The notes beneath the pieces were generated by a model. The model had not been told where the DNA came from, did no database searches, and worked only from the letters and a program-made list of their open reading frames with translations. The position numbers were made by a program, and so were the translations under genes. Shown here piece after piece: positions 47,261 through 57,680 of a DNA stretch of 64,000 nt. This stretch comes from Arenivirga flava (GTDB lineage: Bacteria; Actinomycetota; Actinomycetes; Actinomycetales; Microbacteriaceae), in NCBI RefSeq assembly GCF_030161575.1, contig NZ_BSUL01000001.1, positions 2,895,809-2,959,808 of the forward strand, in the 5' to 3' direction. How positions within the stretch are numbered: position 1 is the first letter of the stretch; every line of letters begins with the position of its first letter.

Positions 47261-47399
47261 CGTTCCCCGCACATCTCCATGCAAGCGGATGGACCTGCGC
47301 GCTATTCCCAGGCGCGCGAAGAATTCCCCGAACGGTCATCCGCCGGGCGCAGGGCGCGCTCACCACCCGATGGCGGCGGCGCGGGTTAGTGTGATCGCG

Positions 47400-48275
47400 A
47401 TGATCAGCTCAGCGCCCCGCGTCTCGGTCGTGGTACCGGCGTACAACGAGGAGAAGGCGATCCGCCAGTGCGTCCTCGCTGCGCTCGACCAGACCGTGCC
47501 GGCGCACGAGATCATCGTGGTCGACAACCGCTCGACCGACCGCACCGCGGCGATCGTCGCGGAGCTCGCCGCCGAGCATCCGTCCGTGCGGCTGATCGAG
47601 CAGCACGCGGTGCAGGGGCTCATCCCCACCCGCAACGCCGGGCTCGACGCGGCCACCGGCGACGTGCTGGGCCGCATCGACGCCGACTCGCTGCTCGAGC
47701 CGACCTGGGTCGAGGAGGTCGCGGCGGCCTTCTGCGACGAGACCGTCGACGCCGCGACCGGCCCGGTGGCCTACTACGACATGCCGCTGCGACGGTTCGG
47801 GCTGAAGGCCGACGACCGCATCCGCCAGCTCATGCTGCGCCTGTCGAACGAGTACCACTTCCTGTTCGGGTCGAACATGGCGCTGCGAGCGGATGCGTGG
47901 CGCACCATCCGCGACGAGGTCTGCCTGGACGAGGACGATCAGTTCCACGAGGACATCGACATCTCGCTGCACCTCGCCGAGGCGGGGCTGCGCGCGCGCT
48001 ACGTGCCCACGATGGTGAGCGGCATGTCCGCCCGCCGGCTCGAGGACTCGCCACGCGACTACCAGTACTACGTCTGGCGCTTCGAGCGCACCTACGCCCG
48101 TCACAACGTGCGCAGCCGTGCGGTGCGCGCGCCCATGTGGGTGTATCTGGCGATCTACCCGCCGCTCAAGATCATCCGCTCGGTCATGGCGCGCCGCGAG
48201 CAGCTGGCCGAGCGGGCCGCACGCTCCGGGGCGGCCCTGCCGCCCGGGCCCGGAACCCCTCCGGCCCTGCCGTGA
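47400..48275 (+). CDS. Glycosyltransferase family 2
   Basis: This 291-residue GT-A enzyme has VSVVVPAYNEEKAIRQCV at the start, the metal-binding DAD in LGRIDADSLLEP, and a C-terminal acceptor region with EDIDISLHLAEAG (ED motif). A short hydrophobic stretch near 250 (MWVYLAIYPPLKI) may contact the membrane. The ATG is eight bases after TAGTGT. It overlaps dinB by four bases, an unexpected pairing of a sugar transferase with a DNA polymerase. The product is unknown. Confidence 0.87.
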   Translation: MISSAPRVSVVVPAYNEEKAIRQCVLAALDQTVPAHEIIVVDNRSTDRTAAIVAELAAEHPSVRLIEQHAVQGLIPTRNAGLDAATGDVLGRIDADSLLEPTWVEEVAAAFCDETVDAATGPVAYYDMPLRRFGLKADDRIRQLMLRLSNEYHFLFGSNMALRADAWRTIRDEVCLDEDDQFHEDIDISLHLAEAGLRARYVPTMVSGMSARRLEDSPRDYQYYVWRFERTYARHNVRSRAVRAPMWVYLAIYPPLKIIRSVMARREQLAERAARSGAALPPGPGTPPALP

Positions 48276-49486
48276 CCGCCGTGGCTCCCGACGACGAGGG
48301 CGCCACGATCCTGCACGTCGACATGGACGCCTTCTTCCTGTCGGTCGAGCTGCTGGACTTCCCGCAATTCCGCGGCGTGCCGGCCGCGGTCGCGCACGAG
48401 TCGGACCGCTCCGTGATCACGTCGGCCAGCTACGAGGCGCGCCGCTTCGGCGTGCGCTCCGCGATGGCCGTCGGCACCGCGCGGCGGCTCTGCCCGCACC
48501 TCGTGCTGTTGGAGCCGCACCATGAGAAGTACCGCGCCGCCTCGCAGCAGGTGATGGCGGCGTTCCACGAGGTCACCCCGCTCGTCGAGCCGTTGAGCAT
48601 CGACGAGGCATTCCTCGACGTCGCCGGGGCGCGCAAGCTCATCGGTCCGCCGGCCGTCGTCGGCGCGCTGCTGCGCGAGCGGGTGAAGGAGCGCACCGGG
48701 CTCACCTGCTCGGTCGGGGTCGCCGGCACCAAGTTCGTGGCCAAGGTCGCCTCCGGCAAGGCGAAGCCCGACGGCCTGCTCGTGGTGCCGGTCGCGCGCA
48801 CGCTGGAGTTCCTGCATCCGCTGCCCGTCGGTGCGCTCTGGGGCGTCGGCAAGGCCAGCCAGGAGCGGCTCGAACGGCTGGGGCTGCGCACCGTCGGCGA
48901 CGTGGCGGCCACGCCGCGCGCGGCGCTGATCCGCGCGCTCGGCGAGGCCGGCGGTGCCAAGCTGCACGACCTCTCCCGCGGCATCGACCCGCGCCGGGTG
49001 CAGACCTCGCGCGAGGAGAAGAGCGTCGGGCACGAGCACACCTTCGAGCGCGACGAGACCGACCCCGAGCTGCTGCGGCGCGAGCTGCTGCGCCTCGCGG
49101 ACCGCACGGCCGAGCGGCTGCGGCGCTACGGCACCACCGGGCGCACCGTGCAGCTGAAGCTGCGCTACGCGGACTTCCGCACGGTCAGCCGCTCGCGCAC
49201 GCTCGCGGACCCGACTAGCGTCGGCCGGCGCATCTACGAGGAGGCGGTGGCGCTCTTCGATGCGCTCTACCGACCGGGCGACGCGATCCGGCTGCTCGGC
49301 GTGCGGATGGAGGGCCTCGGCGAGAGCGCCGGGCTCGGCCTCTGGGAGCCCGACGAGGAGTGGCGTGACGCCGAGCGCGCCGTCGACCGGGTGAGCGCCC
49401 GCTTCGGGCTCGGCTCGGTGCGGCCCGCCTCGCTGCTCGGCAAGGGGCCGCGCAAGACGGGGGACACCCGCTCGATCGAGCACTGA
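48272..49486 (+). CDS. dinB: DNA polymerase IV (DinB)
   Basis: This 404-residue Y-family translesion polymerase has HVDMDAFFLSVELLDFP (first catalytic Asp), SYEARRFGVRSAMAV, the SIDEAFLDVAG motif with the second acidic pair, and the helix-hairpin-helix region VGALWGVGKASQERL. The little-finger domain follows. The usual C-terminal beta-clamp motif is not obvious, as the end GKGPRKTGDTRSIEH is basic. The GTG start overlaps the glycosyltransferase stop (GTGA). No LexA box was recognised. Confidence 0.92.
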   Translation: MTAVAPDDEGATILHVDMDAFFLSVELLDFPQFRGVPAAVAHESDRSVITSASYEARRFGVRSAMAVGTARRLCPHLVLLEPHHEKYRAASQQVMAAFHEVTPLVEPLSIDEAFLDVAGARKLIGPPAVVGALLRERVKERTGLTCSVGVAGTKFVAKVASGKAKPDGLLVVPVARTLEFLHPLPVGALWGVGKASQERLERLGLRTVGDVAATPRAALIRALGEAGGAKLHDLSRGIDPRRVQTSREEKSVGHEHTFERDETDPELLRRELLRLADRTAERLRRYGTTGRTVQLKLRYADFRTVSRSRTLADPTSVGRRIYEEAVALFDALYRPGDAIRLLGVRMEGLGESAGLGLWEPDEEWRDAERAVDRVSARFGLGSVRPASLLGKGPRKTGDTRSIEH

Positions 49487-49515
49487 ACCGCCGGCCCGAC
49501 ACCGACCCCGCTCAC

Positions 49516-49595
49516 CAGAACGACGGAGATCTCGACGACGCACCGGGCCCGGCGTGGCGGGCCGCGGCGTGTCTCGAGAATCTCCTTCGTTTTGG
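49516..49595. repeat. Family C long inverted repeat, copy 2
   Basis: The left arm CCAGAACGACGGAGATCTCG starts at 49516; the right arm ends at 49595, and its complement reads CCAAAACGAAGGAGATTCTCG. They match at most positions with one bulge. The element lies between convergent dinB and terC-like genes and could act as a terminator for both. Confidence 0.75.
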
Positions 49596-49610
49596 AAGGG
49601 GAGGGAGGGG

Positions 49611-50411
49611 TCAGGAGACGGGTGCGTCCTCGTGCGTGCCGTCCTCCTTGAGGCGGGCCGGGCGCAGGTGCACGGGCTCGACGGCCTGAGCGCGCTTCTT
49701 GTCCTTATTGCGCTTGTAGAGCAGGTTGAGCACCTCGACGGCGATGGCGAAGCCCATCGCGCCGTAGAGCACGGCCTTGTCGATGTGGATGTCGAAGCCC
49801 TCGGCCGCGAGCATCGCGCCGATGAGCACCAGGAACGACAGGGCGAGCATCTTGACGGTGGGGTGCTTCTCGACGAAGCCGCCGATCCAGCCGGCCGAGA
49901 GCAGCATGACGGCGACCGCGATGACGACGGCGGCGACCATCACCGGCAGGTGCTCGGTGACGCCGACGGCGGTGATGACGGAGTCGAGCGAGAAGACGAG
50001 GTCGAGCGCGAGGATCTGGGCGATCACGGCGCCGAAGGTGGCCGCCTTGCCGGCGTCGCCGTGCGCCTCCTCGCCCTCGAGGCGCTCGTGGATCTCGGTG
50101 ACGGCCTTGTAGAGCAGGAAGGCTCCACCGCCGATCATGATCAGATCCTTGCCCGAGAAGCCCATGCCGAAGAGCGAGAAGAGGTCGGCCGTGAGCGACA
50201 CCACCCAGCTGGCGGCGAAGAGCAGTCCGATGCGCAGCACCATGGCGAGCGTCAGGCCGATGGTGCGGGCCTTCTGCCGCTGCGACTCGGGCAGCTTGCT
50301 CGCGAGGATCGAGATGAAGATGACGTTGTCCACCCCGAGCACGATCTCGAGGATGAGCAGCGTGCCGAAGGCGACCCACGTGGCGGGATCGGCGAGGAAG
50401 GTCCAGTCCAT
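49611..50411 (-). CDS. TerC-family membrane protein
   Basis: This 266-residue protein has seven to eight helices with the TerC signature VLGVDNVIFISILASKLP (about 27-44, acidic DN in a helix) and its second-half counterpart LDLVFSLDSVITAVGV (about 136-151). TerC proteins export metals such as Mn2+ during protein secretion and are tied to tellurite resistance in some bacteria. The length is normal. It is a single gene, converging on dinB. Confidence 0.88.
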   Translation of the reverse strand: MDWTFLADPATWVAFGTLLILEIVLGVDNVIFISILASKLPESQRQKARTIGLTLAMVLRIGLLFAASWVVSLTADLFSLFGMGFSGKDLIMIGGGAFLLYKAVTEIHERLEGEEAHGDAGKAATFGAVIAQILALDLVFSLDSVITAVGVTEHLPVMVAAVVIAVAVMLLSAGWIGGFVEKHPTVKMLALSFLVLIGAMLAAEGFDIHIDKAVLYGAMGFAIAVEVLNLLYKRNKDKKRAQAVEPVHLRPARLKEDGTHEDAPVS

Positions 50412-50506
50412 GCGCGAATCCTAGTGAGCGGAGGCGACGCGCCCGTGCCGATGCGATCATCCGCTCGGCGCGCCCTCGGCCAGCCGCGGCGGTAGACTCC
50501 CGATGA

Positions 50507-50598
50507 ACACGGGAGTCCGGTGCGCCGGGCTGAGAGGAGGGCTCGGAGCCCTCGACCGTCGAACCTGATCCGGATCATGCCGGCGCAGGGAGGCTTCT
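50507..50598 (+). ncRNA. TPP (THI-element) riboswitch
   Basis: The conserved core of the thiamine pyrophosphate aptamer is present in order: ACGGGAGTCC stem start, CTGAGA at 50530-50535, a variable hairpin (GGAGGGC...GCCCTC), GAACCTGATCCGGATCATGCC (from 50561) and GGCGCAGGGAGG closing. A TAGACT -10 box at 50493 puts the transcript start just before it. The gap of 65 bases to the GTG of the thiamine-binding protein leaves room for ribosome-site sequestration, so translation control is likely. It should switch off the transporter when TPP is high. Confidence 0.95.
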
Positions 50599-50663
50599 CT
50601 GGCGGCCGCGGCGAGGTCGCGGCCCGAACCCGTGCCCGTTCAGCGATCGAAAGGGCACGACAC

Positions 50664-51719
50664 GTGCGCAGGACCACCGCCGCGATCAGCGCGGCATCCG
50701 CACTCCTCCTCCTCACCGGCTGCGCGAGCAGCGGCGGCACCGAGGAGGGACCCGTGGAGCTCACCCTGGTGACCCACGACTCCACCGACTTCGGCGAGGG
50801 CACCCTCGAGCGGTTCACCGAGGAGACCGGCATCGAGGTGACGCTGCACGCGGCGGGCGACGCCGGGCAGCTCGTGAACCAGCTGGTGCTCACGAAGGAG
50901 AACCCGCTCGGCGACGTCGTCTTCGGCATCGACAACACCTTCGCCTCGCGCGCCGTGAACGCCGGGGTGCTGGCCGACCACGTCGCCGCCGGAGCGCCCG
51001 CGGAGTACCTGCTGCCCGCGGGCATGGGCGGCGAGCAGCTGACCCCGATCACCAGCGGCGACGTCTGCGTGAACGTCGATCGGGAGTGGTTCGCCGAGGC
51101 GGGCCTCGCCGAGCCGACGACGCTCGACGACCTCGTCGACCCGGCCTACGCCGACCTCTTCGTCACCTCGGCGGCCAACACCTCGTCGCCGGGCCTCGCC
51201 TTCCTGCTCGCCACGATCGCCGCGAAGGGCGAGAGCGGATGGCAGGACTACTGGTCCGCGCTCGTCGACAACGGCGCGAAGGTGGTCGCCGGATGGAGCG
51301 ATGCCTACTACGTGGACTTCTCCGGCCCGTCGAGCGAGGGCGACCGCCCGATCGTGCTCAGCTACGCATCCTCGCCGCCCTTCGAGGTGACGGAGGAGGT
51401 CAGCGCGGCCGGAGGCCCCGCCCCGACCGCCGCGCTGCTCGACACGTGCTTCCGCCAGACCGAGTTCGCCGGCGTGCTCGCGGGCACCGAGCACGAGGCC
51501 GAGGCGCAGCAGCTCGTCGACTTCCTCGCCTCCACCGAGGCGCAGGAGCAGATCGCGCCGGCCATGTTCGTGTTCCCGGTCGACCCCGAGGCGCAGCTGC
51601 CGGAGGAGTGGGCCGCCTACGCCGAGGTCGCCACCGATCCGTTCACGATCGACCCGGCCGAGATCGACGCGAACCGCGAGCGCTGGATCGAGGAGTGGGC
51701 GGCCATCGCCCTGCCGTGA
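50664..51719 (+). CDS. thiB: Thiamine ABC transporter substrate-binding lipoprotein
   Basis: This 351-residue lipoprotein (lipobox LLTGC, Cys near 20) of the ThiB family has LTLVTHDSTDFGEGTLERF, PLGDVVFGIDNTFASRAV and YADLFVTSAANTSSPGLAFL. It binds thiamine or a phosphate ester outside the cell. The TPP riboswitch directly upstream supports the substrate. The GTG at 50664 is preceded by GAAAGG; longer readings would translate the riboswitch. It overlaps the permease by four bases. Confidence 0.92.
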   Translation: MRRTTAAISAASALLLLTGCASSGGTEEGPVELTLVTHDSTDFGEGTLERFTEETGIEVTLHAAGDAGQLVNQLVLTKENPLGDVVFGIDNTFASRAVNAGVLADHVAAGAPAEYLLPAGMGGEQLTPITSGDVCVNVDREWFAEAGLAEPTTLDDLVDPAYADLFVTSAANTSSPGLAFLLATIAAKGESGWQDYWSALVDNGAKVVAGWSDAYYVDFSGPSSEGDRPIVLSYASSPPFEVTEEVSAAGGPAPTAALLDTCFRQTEFAGVLAGTEHEAEAQQLVDFLASTEAQEQIAPAMFVFPVDPEAQLPEEWAAYAEVATDPFTIDPAEIDANRERWIEEWAAIALP

Positions 51720-53370
51720 CCCCCATCCGCTCCCGCCGCGCGTCCCCGGGCGCGATCCTCGCGATCGCGCTCGGGGCGGCGGTGCCCTCGCCTTCATCGC
51801 GGCCTTCCTCGGCTGGCCGGTGCTCCGCATGCTGGGGCTCGGCCTGCTGCCCGACGGGCAGCTCAACCTGGAGGGTGCGCTCGACGCGCTGCTGCGCGAG
51901 CGCACGCTGCGCCTGATCGGTCTGACGCTCGGCCAGGCCGCGGCGGCGACGGCGATGACGGCGGTGCTCGCCCTGCCGGCGGCGTTCGTGCTCTACCGCC
52001 TGCGCTTCCGGGGAGGGGCTGCTGCGCGCGCTGGTGATCGTGCCCTTCGTGCTGCCGACGGTGGTCGTCGGCATCGCGTTCCGCATCCTCTTCCGCGACG
52101 GCGGACCGCTGGGGGCGCTGGGCTGGGACGGCACGGTGCCCGCCATCCTCGGCGCCCTCGTCTTCTTCAACGTCGCGGTCGTCGTGCGCACGGTCGGGGG
52201 CGCCTGGGAGGGGCTCGACCCGCGCGCGGAGGAGGCGGCCCGCGCGCTCGGCGCCTCGCGGACCCGCGCCTTCCTCGACGTCACGCTGCCGCGGCTCGCG
52301 CCGTCCCTGGTCTCCGCCGGCGCCGTGGTGTTCCTCTTCTGCGCGACGGCGTTCGGCGTCGTGCTCGTCCTCGGCGGCCCGGGCACCGGCACGATCGAGA
52401 CCGAGATCTACGTGCTCACCACGCAGTTCCTCGACCTGCAGGGGGCCGCCGTGCTCTCGATCCTGCAGCTGCTCGTCGTGGTGGCAGCGCTCTCCATCGC
52501 CGCCCGCGCCCGGGCCGCGGGGGAGACGGCGCAGCGTCGCGTCGCGCACGCCGCGCGGGCGCCTCGTCGCGGGGACGCGCCCGTCATCGCCGCGACGGTC
52601 GTCGTCGCCGCCCTGCTCGCCCTGCCGATCGTCGCGCTCGTGGTGCGCTCGCTGCGCACCCTCGACGGCTGGGGCCTCGGCAACTACCTCGCGCTGGGCG
52701 GTGACAACGACGTCATGCCGGCGCCGGTATGGCAGGCGGTGCTCACCTCGCTCGCCACCGCGGGGCAGGCCGTGCTCATCGCGGTGCCGCTCGCGCTCGT
52801 CGCCGCGCTCGTGCTCGGTCGGCGGCCGCGCACGCCCGCGCTGCGCCGGCTGCTCGCCGTGCTCGACGGGGCGCTCATGCTGCCGCTCGGCGTCTCGGCC
52901 GTGACCGTGGGCTTCGGCTTCCTCATCGCGCTCGACCGGCCCCCGCTCGACTTGCGCGACTCGCCGCTGCTCGTGCCCATCGCCCACGCGCTCGTGGCGC
53001 TGCCGCTCGTGCTGCGCACCGTGCTGCCCGTGCTGCGCGGCATCGACCCTCGCCTGCGCGAGGCCGCCGCCGCGCTCGGCGCCCCGCCCTGGCGCGTGCT
53101 GCTCGGCGTCGACCTGGCCATCGTCGCGCGTCCGGCGCTCGCCGCGGCGGGCCTGGCCGGCGCCGTCTCGCTCGGCGAGTTCGGGGCCACCGCCTTCCTC
53201 GCCCGTCCGGACGGGCCGACCCTGCCGATCGTCATCGTGCGGTTGCTCGGCCGCCCCGGCGGCGAGCACCTCGGCATGGCCATCGCGGCCTCCGTGGTGC
53301 TCGCGGCCGTCACCGTCCTCGTCATGGCGCTCGTCGAGCGCCTGCGCGTCAACTCGTTGGGAGCCTTCTG

Positions 53371-53371
<1 letters not shown>
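51716..53371 (+). CDS. thiP: Thiamine ABC transporter permease (two apparent frameshifts)
   Basis: This fused two-domain permease has about 12 helices and two EAA loops (RAEEAARALGASRTRAFLDV and RLREAAAALGAPPWRVLLGV). The coding sequence is in three frames: a missing base near 51781-51786 separates LGAAV from LAFIAAFLGWPVLRML, and a missing G at 52010-52013 separates LYRLRFRG from EGLLRALVIVPFVLP. With both restored the protein has about 552 residues, normal for ThiP. The GTG overlaps thiB and the TGA overlaps the ATG of thiQ. Confidence 0.87.
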
Positions 53372-54092
<721 letters not shown>

Positions 54093-54096
<4 letters not shown>

Positions 54097-54644
54097 GCGG
54101 GGCCGGCACCGCATCCGGCGCCGACCCCTTCGCGGGCGCGCTGGGCCGCATCCGCTCGCCCCGCCCCCGGATCGTGCTCGTGGACGGCGCCGCCGGCAGC
54201 GGCAAGAGCACCCTCGCCGAGCGGATCGCGCACGCCATCCCGCGGGCGCAGCTGCTCGCCCTCGACGACCTCTACCCGGGCTGGGACGGCTTGGACGCGG
54301 CCGCCCGCACGGTCGCCGACGACGTGCTGCGCCCGTACCGCCGCGGCGGCCGGCCGCGCTACCGGCGCTGGGACTGGACCCTCGCCGCGCACGCCGAGAC
54401 GCGCGTGCTCGACCGCACGCGACCGCTCGTCGTGGAGGGTTGCGGGTCGTTCGGCGCCGGAGCCGCCGCGCTCGCCGACCTGCGCGTCTGGGTCGAGACC
54501 CGCGACCACGAGCGGCGGCGGCGCCTGCACGAGCGCGACGGCGACGCCTTCGGCCCGTTCTGGCCCCTCTGGGAGGCGCAGTTCGCCCGCTACGCTGGCC
54601 GTGAGCGGCCCCGCACCGCGGCCGATCTCGTCGTGCGCACCTGA
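54093..54644 (+). CDS. P-loop kinase coupled to the thiamine transporter
   Basis: This 183-residue protein resembles uridine-kinase-like P-loop enzymes: Walker A DGAAGSGKSTLAERIA (about 30-45), LLALDDLYPGWDGL (about 54-67, like the DDFY of nucleoside kinases), RYRRWDWTLAAHAE, VVEGCGSFG and a lid-like basic helix DHERRRRLHERD. Its ATG overlaps the thiQ stop, so it is translated with the transporter under the TPP riboswitch. A kinase that traps an imported thiamine-pathway compound is a reasonable inference; no standard thiamine kinase family matches it by eye. It may also be a general nucleoside kinase. Confidence 0.75.
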
Positions 54645-54664
54645 GCCGCGCCTAGGCTGAGGCC

Positions 54665-55684
54665 ATGACCCTCAAGCTCGGCCTCAAGGCCTCCGCAGAG
54701 CAGTTCGCCCCGCGCGAGCTCGTCGAGATCGCCGTCGCGGCCGAGGGTCACGGCTTCGACTCGGTGACGGTGAGCGACCACTTCCAGCCGTGGCGGCACA
54801 GCGGCGGGCACGCCCCGTTCTCGCTCGCGTGGCTGGCGGCGGTCGGCGAGCGCACGAGCACCATCACGGTGGGCACGTCGGTGCTCACGCCGACCTTCCG
54901 CTACAACCCCGCGGTCATCGCGCAGGCCTTCGCCACGCTCGGCAGTCTCTACCCGGGTCGCGTCCTCCTCGGCGTCGGCACGGGCGAGGCCCTCAACGAG
55001 ATCGCCACCGGGTTCCGCGGCGCCGGGGCGCAGGACTGGCCCCAGTTCACGGAGCGCTTCGCCCGGCTGCGCGAGGCGGTGCGCCTCATGCGGGCGCTCT
55101 GGACCGAGGAGCGGGTGAGCTTCGAGGGCGAGTACTACTCGACCCGCGACGCCTCCATCTACGACCGCCCCGAGCAGCCCGTGCCCGTCTACGTCGCCGC
55201 GGGCGGCCCCGTCGTCGCCAAGTACGCAGGGCGCGCCGGCGACGGCTTCATCTGCACCTCCGGCAAGGGCATGGAGCTCTACACCGAGCAGCTGCTGCCC
55301 GCGGTCGCCGAGGGCGCCGCCGCATCCGGGCGCACGATCGACGACGTCGACCGCATGATCGAGATCAAGCTCTCCTACGACGCGGATGCGGATGCGGCGC
55401 TCGAGAACACGCGCTTCTGGTCGCCGCTGTCGCTGAGCAAGGAGCAGAAGCACGACATCACCGACCCGGTCGAGATGGAGCGGGCGGCGGATGCGCTGCC
55501 GATCGAGCAGATCGCGAAGCGCTGGATCGTGGGCAGCGACCCGGACGCGGTCGTCGAGCAGATCCGGCAGTACACGGACGCGGGTCTGAACCACCTCGTC
55601 TTCCACGCGCCCGGGCACGACCAGCGCCGCTTCATGGCGCTCTTCGAGCGGGACCTGGCGCCGCGCCTGCGCGCGCTCGCCTGA
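54665..55684 (+). CDS. fgd: F420-dependent glucose-6-phosphate dehydrogenase
   Basis: This 339-residue luciferase-like enzyme oxidises glucose-6-phosphate and reduces cofactor F420. It resembles mycobacterial Fgd throughout: [90 protein letters not shown] and [17 protein letters not shown]. The ATG is six bases after TAGGCT. Its presence implies that the organism makes F420; an F420-reductase-like gene lies at 63096. Confidence 0.93.
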   Translation: MTLKLGLKASAEQFAPRELVEIAVAAEGHGFDSVTVSDHFQPWRHSGGHAPFSLAWLAAVGERTSTITVGTSVLTPTFRYNPAVIAQAFATLGSLYPGRVLLGVGTGEALNEIATGFRGAGAQDWPQFTERFARLREAVRLMRALWTEERVSFEGEYYSTRDASIYDRPEQPVPVYVAAGGPVVAKYAGRAGDGFICTSGKGMELYTEQLLPAVAEGAAASGRTIDDVDRMIEIKLSYDADADAALENTRFWSPLSLSKEQKHDITDPVEMERAADALPIEQIAKRWIVGSDPDAVVEQIRQYTDAGLNHLVFHAPGHDQRRFMALFERDLAPRLRALA

Positions 55685-55685
55685 G

Positions 55686-56063
55686 TTGGGGCGGGTGCTG
55701 CCGGGGCTGCTCGGTATCGTCGCCGCGCAGCTCGCCGGCGAGTTCCTCGTCGCGCTGCTCGGGCTGCCCGTGCCGGGCACGATCCTGGGCATGGCGCTGC
55801 TGCTCGCGGCGCTGCTGATCGTGCGACCGAGGCCGGAGGCGTCGGTCTTCGCGGCCGCCGACGAGCTGCTCGGCTGGTTGCCGCTGCTGTTCGTGCCGGC
55901 GGGCGCCGGCCTCGTCCTGTACCTGCACCTCTTCGCCGAGCAGTGGCTGCCGATCGTCGCCGGCGTGCTGCTCTCCTGGCTCGCCGCCGTGCTCGTGATC
56001 ATCGGCGTCGGCGCCGGCATCCTCCGGGTGCAGCGCGCCGTCGCGGGCAGGAGGGCGTCGTGA
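55686..56063 (+). CDS. LrgA/CidA-family holin-like membrane protein
   Basis: This roughly 125-residue protein has four helices with the CidA/LrgA pattern AQLAGEFLVALLGLPVPGTILGM and LGWLPLLFVPAGAGLVLYL. With LrgB it forms a membrane module linked to autolysis control and pyruvate uptake in other bacteria. The start is a TTG one base after the fgd stop, or a GTG three codons on. Its stop overlaps the LrgB gene (GTGA). Confidence 0.85.
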   Translation: MGRVLPGLLGIVAAQLAGEFLVALLGLPVPGTILGMALLLAALLIVRPRPEASVFAAADELLGWLPLLFVPAGAGLVLYLHLFAEQWLPIVAGVLLSWLAAVLVIIGVGAGILRVQRAVAGRRAS

Positions 56064-56779
56064 ACCTCACCGCCGCCTGGGGCGCCGTGCTCGACTCGCC
56101 GCTGCTGGGCATCCTGCTCACGCTCGCCGCGATGGTGCTCGCCCGCTGGCTCGCGGCCAAGGCGGGACACACGCCGCTCGTGAACCCCATCCTCATCGCC
56201 ATCGGGCTCGTCGGGGGCACGCTGCTGCTCACCGGCATCGACTACGCGACCTACCTCGAGGGTGCGCAGCTGTTCTCGCTGCTGCTCGGACCGGCCACCG
56301 TCGCGCTCGCGATCCCGCTCTACCGCGAGGCCCGGCGCATCGCGGCGTCGGCGGCGATGATCCTGCCGGCCGTGATCGCGGGCTCGCTCGCCGCCATGGT
56401 CGTCGCGCTGCTGGCGGTGCGCTGGCTCGGCGGCGACGAGCAGCTGGCCCTCTCCATGGCGCCGAAGTCGGCGACCACCCCGGTCTCGATCGCCGCGGCC
56501 GAGGCGATCGGCGGCGTCGGATCGCTCGCCGCGGTCTTCACCCTCTGCGCGGGCATCCTCGGCGCGCTGCTCGGCCCCGAGCTGCTGAACCTGCTCCGCA
56601 TCCGCGACCCGCGGCTGCGCGGCCTCGGCCTCGGTGTCGGCTCGCACGCGATCGTCACGGCGCGGCTGCTGCGCGAGGAGCCGCAGGCGGCGGCCTTCGC
56701 GGCCCTGGCGCTCGCCATCACCGCGCTGGTCACCGGCGGCGTGCTGCCGTTCCTGGCGCCGCTGCTGCTGGCGGTCTGA
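56060..56779 (+). CDS. LrgB/CidB-family membrane protein
   Basis: This 239-residue partner of LrgA has about seven helices and the family segments HTPLVNPILIAIGLVGGTLL, LGPATVALAIPLYREAR, LSMAPKSATTPVSIAAAEAI and GLGVGSHAIVTARLL. The GTG start overlaps the LrgA stop. The LytSR regulators usually found in Firmicutes are not nearby. Confidence 0.9.
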   Translation: MNLTAAWGAVLDSPLLGILLTLAAMVLARWLAAKAGHTPLVNPILIAIGLVGGTLLLTGIDYATYLEGAQLFSLLLGPATVALAIPLYREARRIAASAAMILPAVIAGSLAAMVVALLAVRWLGGDEQLALSMAPKSATTPVSIAAAEAIGGVGSLAAVFTLCAGILGALLGPELLNLLRIRDPRLRGLGLGVGSHAIVTARLLREEPQAAAFAALALAITALVTGGVLPFLAPLLLAV

Positions 56780-56794
56780 CCCGTCGAGCCGCTT

Positions 56795-56858
56795 CGCAGC
56801 ATCGGAACGACCAGGGCGCACGCATCCCGGTACTCCGCTGTCGTCGCGGTGCTCCGCT
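56795..56858. repeat. Family E inverted repeat, degenerate copy
   Basis: CGCAGCATCGGAACGACCAG is followed 24 bases later by a partly complementary CTGTCGTCGCGGTGCTCCGCTG. The left arm matches that of the copy at 56918 at most positions, so the two belong together. Confidence 0.5.
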
Positions 56859-56917
56859 GCAGCGGACGCGGCCGAGCGGATGCACTCCGCCGCCCCGCGT
56901 ATCCGCCGCTCCGCTCG

Positions 56918-56979
56918 CGCAGTATCGGAACGACGCCGCAGTGCGCGTTCCGCTACCGCGGTGTCGTTCGGGTACTGCG
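56918..56979. repeat. Family E inverted repeat
   Basis: The 22-bp arms starting CGCAGTATCGGAACGAC (56918-56939) and ending GTCGTTCGGGTACTGCG (56958-56979) pair at 18 positions around 18 bases, which themselves contain GCGC-type pairing. Confidence 0.75.
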
Positions 56980-57089
56980 CGGCTCCCGAGGAACATCGAT
57001 CGCAGAGGGGCCAGCGGGCCCGGCGGCCGGGGTGCGAGGGCGCTCGGCCAGCAGGCTTCTCGCCTCGGGCATGCTGCTGGACGAGCTGC

Positions 57090-57680
57090 TCAGGCTTCGG
57101 GCTGCAGGGCCGCCACCAGCGACTCCTGCACGAGGCCCAGCCAGTCGTAGACCGCGAGCAGGCCGACGACGTCCTCGTCGGGCTGCTCGGGGCCGCGCGG
57201 CGTCGCCGACTCGATGCCGAGGCGGGCGGCCAGGGCCAGCCGCAGGTCGGTCAGCGCGCGCAGCCAGGCCAGCGCACCGGCCTCGTCGAGCACGACCGGA
57301 AGGTCCTCGGCGTCCTCCTCGGTGACCGTCTCGATGCTGGTGAGGTCGGCCATGACGGCGCGCAGCTGCGCGACCTTGCGGTCGATGAGCCCGGGCTCGG
57401 TGAGCCGGCGGAACTCGGCCGACGCGGACTCGTCGTCGCGGTAGGCGTCCGGCAGCAGCCGGGCGAGCACCGGGTCCACCGAGATGGAGCGCGGTCCGCG
57501 CTGCTCCAGGCGGGCGAACACGTCGAGGCCCTCGCTGTCGACGCTGTGGCCCTCGTCGGCCTCGCCGCTGCGATCGCGCAGCAGCGTGATGAGCTGCGCC
57601 GCCAGATTGACGATCAGGCGCGCCTCGGCGCTCTCGAGCTCGGCGTCGAAACGCTCGTCGCGGCGGCGGAACGGCCTCAT
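57090..57680 (-). CDS. DUF2017 protein
   Basis: This 196-residue all-helical soluble protein opens with RPFRRRDERFDAELESAEARLI and has DPVLARLLPDAYRDDESASAEFRRLTE, the core of DUF2017. It overlaps clpS by four bases; the clpS-DUF2017 pair is a conserved actinobacterial arrangement, which suggests a link to Clp proteolysis, though no function has been shown to my knowledge. Confidence 0.85.
   Translation of the reverse strand: MRPFRRRDERFDAELESAEARLIVNLAAQLITLLRDRSGEADEGHSVDSEGLDVFARLEQRGPRSISVDPVLARLLPDAYRDDESASAEFRRLTEPGLIDRKVAQLRAVMADLTSIETVTEEDAEDLPVVLDEAGALAWLRALTDLRLALAARLGIESATPRGPEQPDEDVVGLLAVYDWLGLVQESLVAALQPEA

Larger units (their letters stand above)
56780..57089. other. 310-bp convergent gap with two family E palindromes
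   Basis: The gap between lrgB and the DUF2017 gene contains a degenerate (56795-56858) and a clearer (56918-56979) copy of an inverted repeat with a GCAGYATCGGAACGAC arm. No gene is supported; GC-rich filler from 56990 to 57089 shows nothing further. Confidence 0.6.

Noticed and set aside
54590..56821. 743-codon minus-strand frame across the kinase, fgd, lrgA and lrgB
   Set aside because: It lies antisense to genes with clear family motifs and has no recognisable domain.
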